DNA of 19,789 nucleotides from Bifidobacterium sp. UBA744 (GTDB lineage: Bacteria > Actinomycetota > Actinomycetes > Actinomycetales > Bifidobacteriaceae). Position 1 is the first letter of the stretch, and each line of letters opens with the position of its first letter. The stretch lies in assembly GCA_002298605.1 (NCBI GenBank), contig DBKS01000018.1, forward strand, positions 1-19,789, given 5' to 3'. Below, one piece after another: positions 1 to 7,489 of the stretch. The notes under the pieces were generated by a model, which did no database searches, was not told the DNA's origin, and saw nothing but the letters and a program-made list of their open reading frames with translations. A program made the translations under genes and the position numbers.

Positions 1-1353
1 ACGGTGCGCGAGCAGTGGGACGGCACGGGGGTGTCGATGACGATCACCGACGACGGCCGGGGAACGTCGGCGAACCTCGACGGGCACGCCCCCGGATACG
101 GGCTGGCCGGCATGCGTGAGCGCGTCGCGTCGGTTGGCGGCACGGTGCATGCCGGACCGCGGTCCGCCGGAGGGTTCGAAGTGGGCGCGCGGGTTCCTTT
201 CGCAGCTTCGCCGCAGTCCGCCGAGACGGCGTCGCGGGACGTGCCGCCCGCGCCGACGGGGCATGCGGCGATCCCCGAGTCGCTTGTCGACTGGGCCACA
301 CGTCGGCCAGGCCACAACGGCCAGGACGTCCATGATGCCCACAATCGTCGGGGCAATATTGTGGAGCGCATGTCGCAATGGAGCGAACGGCACTACTGGT
401 TGGCGGACAGCATAGTGGCGGCGCTGGTGTTCACCCTCATATGGCAGGGCGTTGCGGGCACGTCCGACGGCGTCGGCGGAGGGGCCGGGGCGACCGTCGC
501 CGCCGGCGTCACCGCGGCGATGTGCTGCTCATTGGCCATGCGCCGGCGCTTCCCCATGGCGGCCGCCGTGCTGGCGGCCATGGTCTGCGCATGCCAGATG
601 ATCGTGTTCGAGCCGGTGCTCCCGAGCAATTTGCTGGTGCCGCCGATCATCTATTCGGCCGTGGCCTACGGGCGCGGCGACGCCTGGAAGGCCGTCGCGG
701 CGATGGCATGCGCGGATTCGCTGATATTCGGCGTCAAGATCACCGGGTACTACTGCGGTTCGCCCACCATCGTCTCGCTGCTGGCCTCCGTCATCACCGG
801 CTCGGCGACGGGCGGCGCGGGACTCGGCCCCTATGGCCTCGCCGCATCCATGGGCTATGGCGCGGCATTCGGGGCCGGGACCATGCTGATATGTGCGGCG
901 GCCGTCGCGCAGGGGCTGTGGACGCGATCGCGGGGGGCCAACATGCTGATCCTTCGGCAACGCGGGGACGCGCTCCGCGAGCAGCGGCGCAAGGTGTCCA
1001 CCATGGCCGCCAACGCCGAACGGGAGCGCATCTCCACGGCCATGCGGGCCGAGATAGCCGCCGCGCTCACCGGCGTGACCGATCAGGCCGCGGTCGGACT
1101 GGCGATGCTCGACTCCGGTGGGGTCGACGGCGCGCGGGTCCCGCCCGAGGCGATCGCCGACGCGTTCAAGGCGATCGGCGACAGGGGACGCGAGGCGCTG
1201 GCCCACATGCGCCAACTGCTCAGCATGCTGCGTCAGACCGAATCCTCCGACGAGCGGCATGCGCATGCGGCGAACGAACCGCATCTCGCCCCGGTGCGGC
1301 CGCTGAACGAGCAGCTGCGCGATCGCCGACGAATCGACGGGGACCGCATATAG
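1..1353 (+). CDS. Sensor histidine kinase (5' end outside window) fused to a second membrane sensor with a degenerate DHp domain
   Basis: The frame is open from base 1, so the gene begins upstream. Residue numbers here count from the GTG codon at base 4. Residues 1-66 are the end of a HATPase_c domain: the DDGRG box at 16-20, a GYGLAGMRERV box at 31-41 and the closing GGFEVGARVPF at 56-66. This is the normal C-terminus of a NarL-type (HisKA_3) kinase. The frame continues through a 60-residue linker into a membrane region with about six hydrophobic helices between 133 and 306, then a DHp-like region at 338-410 that ends in GREALAHMRQLLSMLR. There the usual RIARELHD box reads RISTAMRA, so the phospho-accepting His is replaced by Arg348. 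The protein stops where a second ATPase domain would begin. The partner is the response regulator that follows directly. Either this is a genuine tandem kinase/pseudokinase or an old fusion or truncation of two kinase genes. Confidence 0.8.
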   Translation, partial: TVREQWDGTGVSMTITDDGRGTSANLDGHAPGYGLAGMRERVASVGGTVHAGPRSAGGFEVGARVPFAASPQSAETASRDVPPAPTGHAAIPESLVDWATRRPGHNGQDVHDAHNRRGNIVERMSQWSERHYWLADSIVAALVFTLIWQGVAGTSDGVGGGAGATVAAGVTAAMCCSLAMRRRFPMAAAVLAAMVCACQMIVFEPVLPSNLLVPPIIYSAVAYGRGDAWKAVAAMACADSLIFGVKITGYYCGSPTIVSLLASVITGSATGGAGLGPYGLAASMGYGAAFGAGTMLICAAAVAQGLWTRSRGANMLILRQRGDALREQRRKVSTMAANAERERISTAMRAEIAAALTGVTDQAAVGLAMLDSGGVDGARVPPEAIADAFKAIGDRGREALAHMRQLLSMLRQTESSDERHAHAANEPHLAPVRPLNEQLRDRRRIDGDRI

Positions 1354-1361
1354 TGGGCAGC

Positions 1362-2075
1362 ATGGAGACAAACGCAATCAACGTGGTCATCGCCGACGAC
1401 CAGGATCTGGTGCGGGCAGGATTCGCGATGGTCATCGGCTCGCAACCCGACATGATCGTGGTGGGACAGGCGCGCAATGGCGAGGAGGCGGTGTCCCTGG
1501 TGTCGCGCACGCATCCGGATGTGGTGCTGATGGATGTGCGCATGCCCGGCATGGACGGCATCGAGGCGACCCGGCGCATCAGCGCGGCCAACGACGGCGA
1601 GCGCCCGACGCGCGTGATCATCCTCACGACCTTCGATTTGGATGAGTATGTGATGGCCGCGATTCAGACGGGCGCCTCGGGTTTTCTGCTCAAGGACACC
1701 GAGCCGGAGACGCTGCTCAATTCGATTCGCACGGTGTTCAACGGCAACGCGATCATCGCCCCATCCGCCACCAAACGCCTTATTGAGAAAATGGTGGATG
1801 GGGACCTTGCCGCGACTCGTGGCGCCGAAATGCACGATGCCGCCGTTCAGGGCGTGCCGGCGCCCTATACCGATCCGGAGTTGGATCTGCTCACCGAGCG
1901 CGAGCGGGAGGTGCTGGTCGAGATCGCCCATGGGTTGAGCAATCAGGAGATCGCCGACGCGCTGTTCATTTCGTTGCCGACCGTGAAGACGCATGTGGCG
2001 CATATTCTGGCGAAGATCAACGCCCGCGACCGCGTGCAGGCGGTGGTCTTCGCCTATGAGAATCATCTGGTCTGA
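1362..2075 (+). CDS. NarL/FixJ-family two-component response regulator
   Basis: This 237-residue protein is a DNA-binding response regulator. The receiver domain (residues about 6-125) shows the acidic pair D12-D13, the phospho-accepting Asp58 in VVLMDVRMPGMDG, a TT pair (ILTTF) and the conserved Lys in FLLKD. The C-terminal LuxR-type helix-turn-helix runs from LTEREREVLVEIAHG to PTVKTHVAHILAKI. It follows the kinase stop by 8 bases and is surely its partner. The ATG at 1362 is preferred. A GTG at 1353 overlaps the kinase TAG and would add three residues. Neither start has a good ribosome site, but TATAGT at 1349-1354 lies 7 bases before the ATG, so a leaderless transcript is possible besides read-through from the kinase. 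The target is probably the convergent ABC exporter, which is inference from proximity. Confidence 0.93.
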   Translation: METNAINVVIADDQDLVRAGFAMVIGSQPDMIVVGQARNGEEAVSLVSRTHPDVVLMDVRMPGMDGIEATRRISAANDGERPTRVIILTTFDLDEYVMAAIQTGASGFLLKDTEPETLLNSIRTVFNGNAIIAPSATKRLIEKMVDGDLAATRGAEMHDAAVQGVPAPYTDPELDLLTEREREVLVEIAHGLSNQEIADALFISLPTVKTHVAHILAKINARDRVQAVVFAYENHLV

Positions 2076-2081
2076 TCGCCA

Positions 2082-4715
2082 TCAGGCTTCGGCCAGCGCC
2101 TCGACCGGCGGGGTCCGCACCGCGCGGCGGGCGGGCATCACGCTGGCCAGCAGGGCGCAGACCACCGTCGCCGCGAGGATGACGCCGATCATCGTCCAAT
2201 CGACGCTCAGCCTCACCACGTCGAACTGGCTGAACATCACCATGGAACCCAGCCATCCGAACGCCACGCCCAGCAGCACGCCGACGACGCCCGTCACCGT
2301 TGAGATCAGCAGGGCCTCGATGGCCAGCGAGGCTCGCAGTTGGCCTCGCGTCATGCCGATGGCCCGCAGGGTGGCGGATTCGCGCGTTCGCTCGATCACC
2401 GACAGGCTCAGCGTGTTGGCCACGCCGATCACGGCGATCAGCACGGCCACGGCAAGCAGGGCCACGAGGGCCATCAGCGCCATGTCCACCATCTGGTCCC
2501 AGGAGGCGCGTTCGACGAATGAGCCGGTGACCTGTATGCCGGCGTCGTCTTGCAACGCCTCCTGAACCGCGTCCATGATCTGCGATGGCGTTGCGTTGCC
2601 GTCGATGGAAGCCCACACCTGCATGCCGGTGGCGTCCGCCCCCAACCGGTCGGTCAGCCGGTGGAAGGTGTCGGGCGTCATGATGGCGGGCATGCCCGCG
2701 CCGGTGCTGACGCGGCGGAAATCGGCCACGGCGAGTTTCAGGTCCGTCGATTCGGAACCGTCGCCGTGGCTCTTCCCCGATGTGGCCGGGGTGACGGCGA
2801 CCGTGGACCCGTCGGCCGGTCTGGAGGCGGCGTCCATCGAGTCCAGCCATTTCTCCGACAGCACCACGGTGCCGTCCGTCATGCGATCCGCCGCGGCGGG
2901 AACGTTCATGACGGCCCGCGCGTCGGAGGGGGTCATGGCGAACAGGTCAAGCTGGCTGGTTCCGCCGTCCGCGAGTCTGATGGTCGCCTGCCCCGTCGAC
3001 ACCAGCCGGGCGTCGGTCACGCCGTCCACCGACGCGATTTTGGAGAGGGTGTCGGCGTTCACGTTCCAACCGGACACCTGCATGTCCACACTGTATCTGG
3101 TGCCAAGCGCCGCGGTCATCGACGTTTTGGCCGACGCCGCGCCGGCGCCCAGGCAGCTCACCAGCGTCACGCCGATGAGCAGGGCGGCTCCGGTCGCCGC
3201 CACACGACGCCGGTTGCGCTGGATGTTCGCCGACGCGATGGCCGCGGACGACCCCAGATGGCTCACCACGGCGCCCACGCCGCGCAGCAGCAGGGGGATC
3301 CAATGCACGGCGGTCATCAGCAGGCCGACGAAGACGACGATCACCGAGAGCATCGCACCCAACAGCACGGCTCCGAAGCGATCCGCCATCAGACCGGTGC
3401 CGTCATGCAGATACCGCAGCGATTCCAGCAACGCGAACGCACCGCCAGCCAAGCCGGCCACCATGCAGGTGATGCCGACGGCCAGCCGAAGCCGGCCGGA
3501 GCGCCTCCGCTCCCACGTTTCCAACGGCTGCAGGGCCTCCAGAGGGGATACGGTCGTGGCTGCGCGCGCCGAGGACAGCGAGGCGAGCACGGTGACGGTC
3601 ACGCCGAGCGCCATCGGAATGACGAAAGCCGTCCAGCTGGGGATCAGCATGAACGTCATGTCGCCGAACTGCACGCCGGAGGACGAGACGACGGCGATCA
3701 GCCCGACCGCGGCGCCCACGCCGGCCAGCGATGAAACAAGTCCGAGCAGCGCGGACTCCGCAATCACCGAACCGTACAGCTGGCCCCTGGTCGCGCCGAT
3801 CACGCGCAGCAGCGCCAGGGTCCGGCGACGCTGCGCCACCAGCACCTGGAACGTGTTGACGATCACCAGCGCCGCCACGAACATCGCGATGCCGCCGAAT
3901 ACCAGCAGGAACTGAGTGATGACGTTCACACCCGAATCGCCGGACATCCGCTTCATCTGGGCATCCTCGGCCTCGGCGCGGCTGACCGTCCGGAACCCCT
4001 GCGGCAGCAGGGCGTTCACCTGGCTGAGCACGGTCTGCACCGACACGTCGCCGGAGGTGGCGACCAGCAGGTACAGGCTCCCGACCGGCAGGGAGTCCAA
4101 CGAATCATACCCCGGTCTGAGCTTCAGCAGCGTCGACTGGGTCACCACCGCGGAGCCGCCGTAATACTGGTAGTAGTTGTCTTCCAGCGTGGCGGTGACG
4201 GTGAGATCCAGGGACTGGACCGCCTGCGTCGCGTCGACCGCCGTCGGCCGCACCTCCACCTGGTCGCCGAGACTGATGCCGGATCGGTCGGCAATGGATT
4301 TGGGGATCGCGATCTCCTGGTCCCCGTCCGGCCACGACCCCTGTACCAGTCGCTGCACCATGATCGACGCCGGAGCGCTCATGGGGGTGGCGACGGTGCT
4401 GACATGTCTGCCCGACGCGGTGATCTCGATCGGGGCGCTCACTTCCGCGCGCACGCCTTCGACGCCGTCGACGCCGGCGATCCTCTCAAGATCGCGATGG
4501 GACAAAACGCTTTCCGAGACGTTCGTGGAGTCCGCCGACACCTCGTAGTTCGCGCCTCCGAAACCGGCCGAGCACAAGTCGCGCATCGAGCGGTTCAGCG
4601 AATTGCCGAACAGGAAGGTCGAGGCGATGAACGTCGTGCCGATCACGATGGCGACGCCGGCGGGGATGAGCATGCGCAGGCTGTTGCGCATCAATTTCAC
4701 GGTGACTGACCACAT
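2082..4715 (-). CDS. ABC transporter permease, FtsX/MacB type
   Basis: An 877-residue membrane protein of the large FtsX-like permease family. These work with a LolD/MacB-type ATPase in export, lipoprotein handling or antimicrobial-peptide defence. It has an N-terminal helix (about 18-36), a large extracytoplasmic MacB_PCD-like domain (about 40-265), a first FtsX block of three helices (266-289, 317-343, 358-380), further helices near 410-430, 446-470 and 505-525, a second external domain (about 530-740) and a final FtsX block (742-767, 797-825, 840-862). The repeats LALLRVIGATRGQL and ATLRAIGMTRGQL mark the two FtsX blocks, and PLEALQPLE and PPVEALAEA their ends. This duplicated layout is usual for actinobacteria. 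It begins 15 bases after the ATPase gene stop, so the two form an operon. The ATG at 4715 is preceded by GGAAGG. The substrate cannot be told from sequence. Confidence 0.93.
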   Translation of the reverse strand: MWSVTVKLMRNSLRMLIPAGVAIVIGTTFIASTFLFGNSLNRSMRDLCSAGFGGANYEVSADSTNVSESVLSHRDLERIAGVDGVEGVRAEVSAPIEITASGRHVSTVATPMSAPASIMVQRLVQGSWPDGDQEIAIPKSIADRSGISLGDQVEVRPTAVDATQAVQSLDLTVTATLEDNYYQYYGGSAVVTQSTLLKLRPGYDSLDSLPVGSLYLLVATSGDVSVQTVLSQVNALLPQGFRTVSRAEAEDAQMKRMSGDSGVNVITQFLLVFGGIAMFVAALVIVNTFQVLVAQRRRTLALLRVIGATRGQLYGSVIAESALLGLVSSLAGVGAAVGLIAVVSSSGVQFGDMTFMLIPSWTAFVIPMALGVTVTVLASLSSARAATTVSPLEALQPLETWERRRSGRLRLAVGITCMVAGLAGGAFALLESLRYLHDGTGLMADRFGAVLLGAMLSVIVVFVGLLMTAVHWIPLLLRGVGAVVSHLGSSAAIASANIQRNRRRVAATGAALLIGVTLVSCLGAGAASAKTSMTAALGTRYSVDMQVSGWNVNADTLSKIASVDGVTDARLVSTGQATIRLADGGTSQLDLFAMTPSDARAVMNVPAAADRMTDGTVVLSEKWLDSMDAASRPADGSTVAVTPATSGKSHGDGSESTDLKLAVADFRRVSTGAGMPAIMTPDTFHRLTDRLGADATGMQVWASIDGNATPSQIMDAVQEALQDDAGIQVTGSFVERASWDQMVDMALMALVALLAVAVLIAVIGVANTLSLSVIERTRESATLRAIGMTRGQLRASLAIEALLISTVTGVVGVLLGVAFGWLGSMVMFSQFDVVRLSVDWTMIGVILAATVVCALLASVMPARRAVRTPPVEALAEA

Positions 4716-4730
4716 ATGCCCGTCCCCTTC

Positions 4731-5564
4731 CTAGCGAGCCGCAGCGTCGCGCATGGCCGGGCGGTCGAACAGCCGGGCCGCCCGCTCCCGCTCCGACATC
4801 AGCAGCTCGTTCATCCGATCGGCGCCGAGGTTTGGTTCGTCGGCCACGATGCGCCCGTCGGCGAACACGATGGCGCGGTCGGCATACGACGCGGCCACCG
4901 CGTCATGCGTCACCATGATGATGGTCTGGCCGAGATCATGTACGGAACGTTTCAGGAAGCCGAGCACTTCGGCGCTCGACACCGAGTCGAGGTTGCCGGT
5001 CGGCTCGTCGGCGAACACCAGGTCGGGTTTGGTGACGAGCGCCCTGGCGATGGCAACGCGCTGCTGCTGGCCGCCGGAAAGCTCGTTGGGGCGGTGCTTC
5101 AGCCGCCGGCCGAGCCCCAGCGTGGCGACCAGGGTGTCGAACCACTCGCGGTCGGCCTTGGCGCCGGCAAGGGTCAGCGGCATCAGGATGTTCTGCTCCG
5201 CGGTGAACATCGGCAGCAGGTTGAAGCTTTGGAAAATGAAGCCGATCCGGTGGCGTCGCAGCATGGTCAGTTCGTTGTCGTTCATGTCGGTCAGGTCGCG
5301 CCCGCCGAAGAGAATGTGGCCGCCGGTCGCCGCGTCCAGTCCGGCCAGGGTGTGCATCAGTGTGGACTTGCCGGAGCCCGACGGCCCCATAATCGCGGTG
5401 AACCGGCCGCGGGCAAAGCGCACGTTGACGCCGCGCAGGGCGTGGACGACCGTATCGCCCTCGCCGTAGTCCTTGACCAGGTCAATCGCCTCGATGGCGA
5501 TATCGCCGCCGCTCGTCGAGAAGTCGGCATGCGCCCTGTGCCGCGCAATCGATGTGTCGTTCAT
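4731..5564 (-). CDS. ABC transporter ATP-binding protein, MacB/LolD type
   Basis: A 277-residue cytoplasmic ATPase that powers the FtsX-type permease encoded directly downstream. All nucleotide-binding motifs are intact: Walker A GPSGSGKS at 60-67, Q-loop Gln112, signature LSGGQQQR from 162, Walker B LVFADEPTGNLD ending in D186-E187, and the H-loop His220. The NLDS sequence after Walker B and the short helical region are typical of the LolD/MacB/SalX subfamily. The first 22 residues are an extra N-terminal tail ahead of the conserved IEAIDLVKDYG start. The ATG at 5564 is supported by GGGAAGG five bases upstream. The leader carries an 8-base inverted repeat (5587-5610). The two-component system beyond the permease is the likely regulator, as in many exporter/NarL pairs. 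Confidence 0.94.
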   Translation of the reverse strand: MNDTSIARHRAHADFSTSGGDIAIEAIDLVKDYGEGDTVVHALRGVNVRFARGRFTAIMGPSGSGKSTLMHTLAGLDAATGGHILFGGRDLTDMNDNELTMLRRHRIGFIFQSFNLLPMFTAEQNILMPLTLAGAKADREWFDTLVATLGLGRRLKHRPNELSGGQQQRVAIARALVTKPDLVFADEPTGNLDSVSSAEVLGFLKRSVHDLGQTIIMVTHDAVAASYADRAIVFADGRIVADEPNLGADRMNELLMSERERAARLFDRPAMRDAAAR

Positions 5565-5586
5565 GTATACCTTCCCTCAGGCTTCG

Positions 5587-5610
5587 GATCGGGGACCAGT
5601 TCCCCCGATC
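5587..5610. repeat. Perfect 8-base inverted repeat in the leader of the ABC exporter operon
   Basis: GATCGGGG (5587-5594) and CCCCGATC (5603-5610) are separated by 8 bases. The repeat lies 23 bases upstream of the ATPase gene start on the minus strand, between its ribosome site and the end of the Lrp/AsnC gene. It could be an operator or an mRNA hairpin. No run of U follows it, so it is not a classical terminator. I see no convincing promoter hexamers within this 153-base gap. Confidence 0.5.
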
Positions 5611-5717
5611 GACATCCCCAAACCTAGAGGATCGCGGGCAATCCGGGCATCGTGCGCCGGAGTGACATGCGGTGACGCTGATGGACCGCCAATCATCCCT
5701 GCGGATGACCCGACCCG

Positions 5718-6704
5718 TCAGCGGACCGGGTCCAGCCAGTAGGTCTCCTTCTCCACGCTGACCGTGGACGCCCACCACACCTGCTCGACGCCGGGCAGGG
5801 GGCGGATTCTCTCGTCGATGACCCGCCACAGCGATTCGTCGTCGGGCGCGATGATTTCGATCAGATAGTCCGCGCCCGACATCCCGACGCCGCTCATCAC
5901 ATAGGTGACCTCGTCGATGGCGGTCAGCGACCGCACGTCCATGAGCTGCGGGGGCCTGAGCGACAAGCCGACGAATCCCTGGCGGAATCCGCCCAGCCGC
6001 ATTGGGCTCACCGTGGCCATGATGCGCATCAGGCCGCTGTCCTCGAGCCTGCGGACGCGGCCGCGAACGGCGGTGTGGGTCACGCCGAGCGCCTCCCCCA
6101 CCGTCTGGTAGCTGGCGCGACCGTCGCGCTGCAGCACGTTGAAGGTGTCCGCAAGACTTGGCTCCAGGACGCTCACATCGACTCCGGCGCCGACATTCGC
6201 CTCGGTTTTGGTGGCGAAGCTTCGTCCCGCCAGCGCCGACAGCAGCTGGTTGACCACGCTGACGTTATGGTCGTCAAGGATGAGGTTGCCGCAGGAGAAT
6301 ACCTCGACGCGCTCCAGCCCCGGCAGCGACCGCAGATCGCGTTTCAGGAACCGGTCCATGGCCGCGTTCGAATAGATCACCGCTTCGGCGATGATGTCGG
6401 CGTCGCCCAGCGCGGTGACCACGTAGGTGACCTCGCGCATGGACTGCAATTGCGCCAGGGCTTCGTCGCGATGCCCGTTCACGCGCAGTCCGACAATCAC
6501 CTGGCAGTAGTTGGAGAACGCGAGCGGGTTGGCCACGGGTACCACGGCCATGATGCCGGACGACGTGAGGCGGCGGTAGCGTTCCGTGACCGCGTACACC
6601 GATGTGCCGAGCCGTTCGGCGAGTGTGGCGAGGGGCATGCGACCGTCATGCTGCAGGGCGGAGATGAGTTCCAGGTCGCGCACGGTGATGACGGGGGATT
6701 TCAT
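5718..6704 (-). CDS. Tandem-domain Lrp/AsnC-family transcriptional regulator
   Basis: A 328-residue regulator made of two complete Lrp/AsnC units, whereas the usual member is about 150 residues. Unit 1 has a helix-turn-helix at about 8-53 (LISALQHDGRMPLATLAERLG) and a RAM ligand-binding domain at about 67-140. Unit 2 has a helix-turn-helix at about 182-225 (FNVLQRDGRASYQTVGEALG) and a RAM domain at about 240-315. A linker of about 35 residues joins them. The family senses amino acids or related small molecules and binds DNA as dimers or octamers. A tandem chain could form a dimer-like unit by itself. The ATG at 6704 has AAGGAG four bases upstream, and it overlaps the T-component stop as ATGA, so the regulator is translationally coupled to the ECF operon. 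It probably controls that operon; its ligand may be the transported compound. Confidence 0.92.
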   Translation of the reverse strand: MKSPVITVRDLELISALQHDGRMPLATLAERLGTSVYAVTERYRRLTSSGIMAVVPVANPLAFSNYCQVIVGLRVNGHRDEALAQLQSMREVTYVVTALGDADIIAEAVIYSNAAMDRFLKRDLRSLPGLERVEVFSCGNLILDDHNVSVVNQLLSALAGRSFATKTEANVGAGVDVSVLEPSLADTFNVLQRDGRASYQTVGEALGVTHTAVRGRVRRLEDSGLMRIMATVSPMRLGGFRQGFVGLSLRPPQLMDVRSLTAIDEVTYVMSGVGMSGADYLIEIIAPDDESLWRVIDERIRPLPGVEQVWWASTVSVEKETYWLDPVR

Positions 6705-7486
6705 GCCGCTCCTTGGATAAGCGCCGCGACGGCGGCGAGGGCTGTCGCGACTATGACGGCCAGCAGCGCCCAGTCGGCTCGGCGCATGCGCAGCGACACC
6801 AGGCTGGTGCGCCTGCCGTTCAACGGCGTCGCGTCCAGTCCCCGCGACGCCATGGCCCATCCGACGGACTGGCTCATGCGATAGGCCCGGATCAGCACGG
6901 CAACGATGACCGGCAGGTACGCCTTGGCGCGTTTCAGCGGGGAGCCGCCGGACAGATCGAGGCCGCGGGCCCGCTGAGCGTCGAGCACGGATTGGAAGAC
7001 GACGAAGAACACCGGGATGTAGCGCAGCGCGGTGGCAAGCGCCAGACAAACCATGTACGGCAGGCCCAGGGCGTTCAATCCGCGGATCAGCTTGGCTTGG
7101 CTGGTGGTGAACAGCGTCAGGAAGCAGGCGAAGCCGAGCGCCGGGATGCGCAGGCCCATCACCGCCGCCATCACGAGATTCTCCCGTGTGACCCTCAGCC
7201 ACCCCCAGCGCCACAGCTCGTGAGTGCCCGAGGGGTCGAAAACGGGCCACAGGACGACGATCAGCGCAATGATCACCGCCAGTATCTTCCACACCCAGAG
7301 GATGCGTTCGAGCGGCGTGCGGTCAAGCGCCAGCATGAGGTGCTCCGCCGCCAACGCCGCGAGGATAACCGCCGGGTTGCGCCAGACGAGGCACAGGATC
7401 AGCAGCGCGAGGGACAGCAGGAATTTGACGCGGGGGTCGGCGCGGTGCAGCCAGCCGTCGCCGGGCATATACAGGTCGGAGTCCAT
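6701..7486 (-). CDS. ECF transporter T component (energy-coupling membrane protein, EcfT/CbiQ family)
   Basis: A 261-residue integral membrane protein that links the ATPases to the substrate-binding S component. Hydrophobic helices occur at about 26-46, 64-85, 104-124 and 140-165, and again at the C-terminus (about 240-258). The hallmark is two Ala/Ser-Arg-Gly coupling motifs in the cytoplasmic helices, QRARGLD (about 168-174) and ASRGLDA (about 212-218), which dock in the ATPase grooves. The N-terminal LHRADPRVKFLLSLALL is the typical start of CbiQ/EcfT proteins. The ATG at 7486 lies 3 bases after the ATPase stop with only a weak ribosome site, which suggests translational coupling. Its own stop overlaps the start of the Lrp/AsnC gene. 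Confidence 0.93.
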   Translation of the reverse strand: MDSDLYMPGDGWLHRADPRVKFLLSLALLILCLVWRNPAVILAALAAEHLMLALDRTPLERILWVWKILAVIIALIVVLWPVFDPSGTHELWRWGWLRVTRENLVMAAVMGLRIPALGFACFLTLFTTSQAKLIRGLNALGLPYMVCLALATALRYIPVFFVVFQSVLDAQRARGLDLSGGSPLKRAKAYLPVIVAVLIRAYRMSQSVGWAMASRGLDATPLNGRRTSLVSLRMRRADWALLAVIVATALAAVAALIQGAA

Positions 7487-7489
7487 CGG

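Noticed and set aside
370..1353. A separate gene starting at ATG 370 for the membrane sensor half
   Set aside because: There is no stop between the ATPase domain and this ATG, the frame keeps GC-rich third positions through most of the linker, and the ribosome site (GGAG three bases before the ATG) is poorly spaced. Internal initiation remains possible, so it is mentioned but not annotated.
2072..2085. Small hairpin CTGAT-CGCC-ATCAG across the two convergent stop codons
   Set aside because: A five-base, AT-containing stem with no T-run is too weak to call a bidirectional terminator.
2017..4709. Long open frames on the plus strand and alternate frames opposite the permease gene
   Set aside because: They are His/Arg/Gly-rich shadow translations of high-GC DNA with no domains, lying antisense to a well-supported permease.
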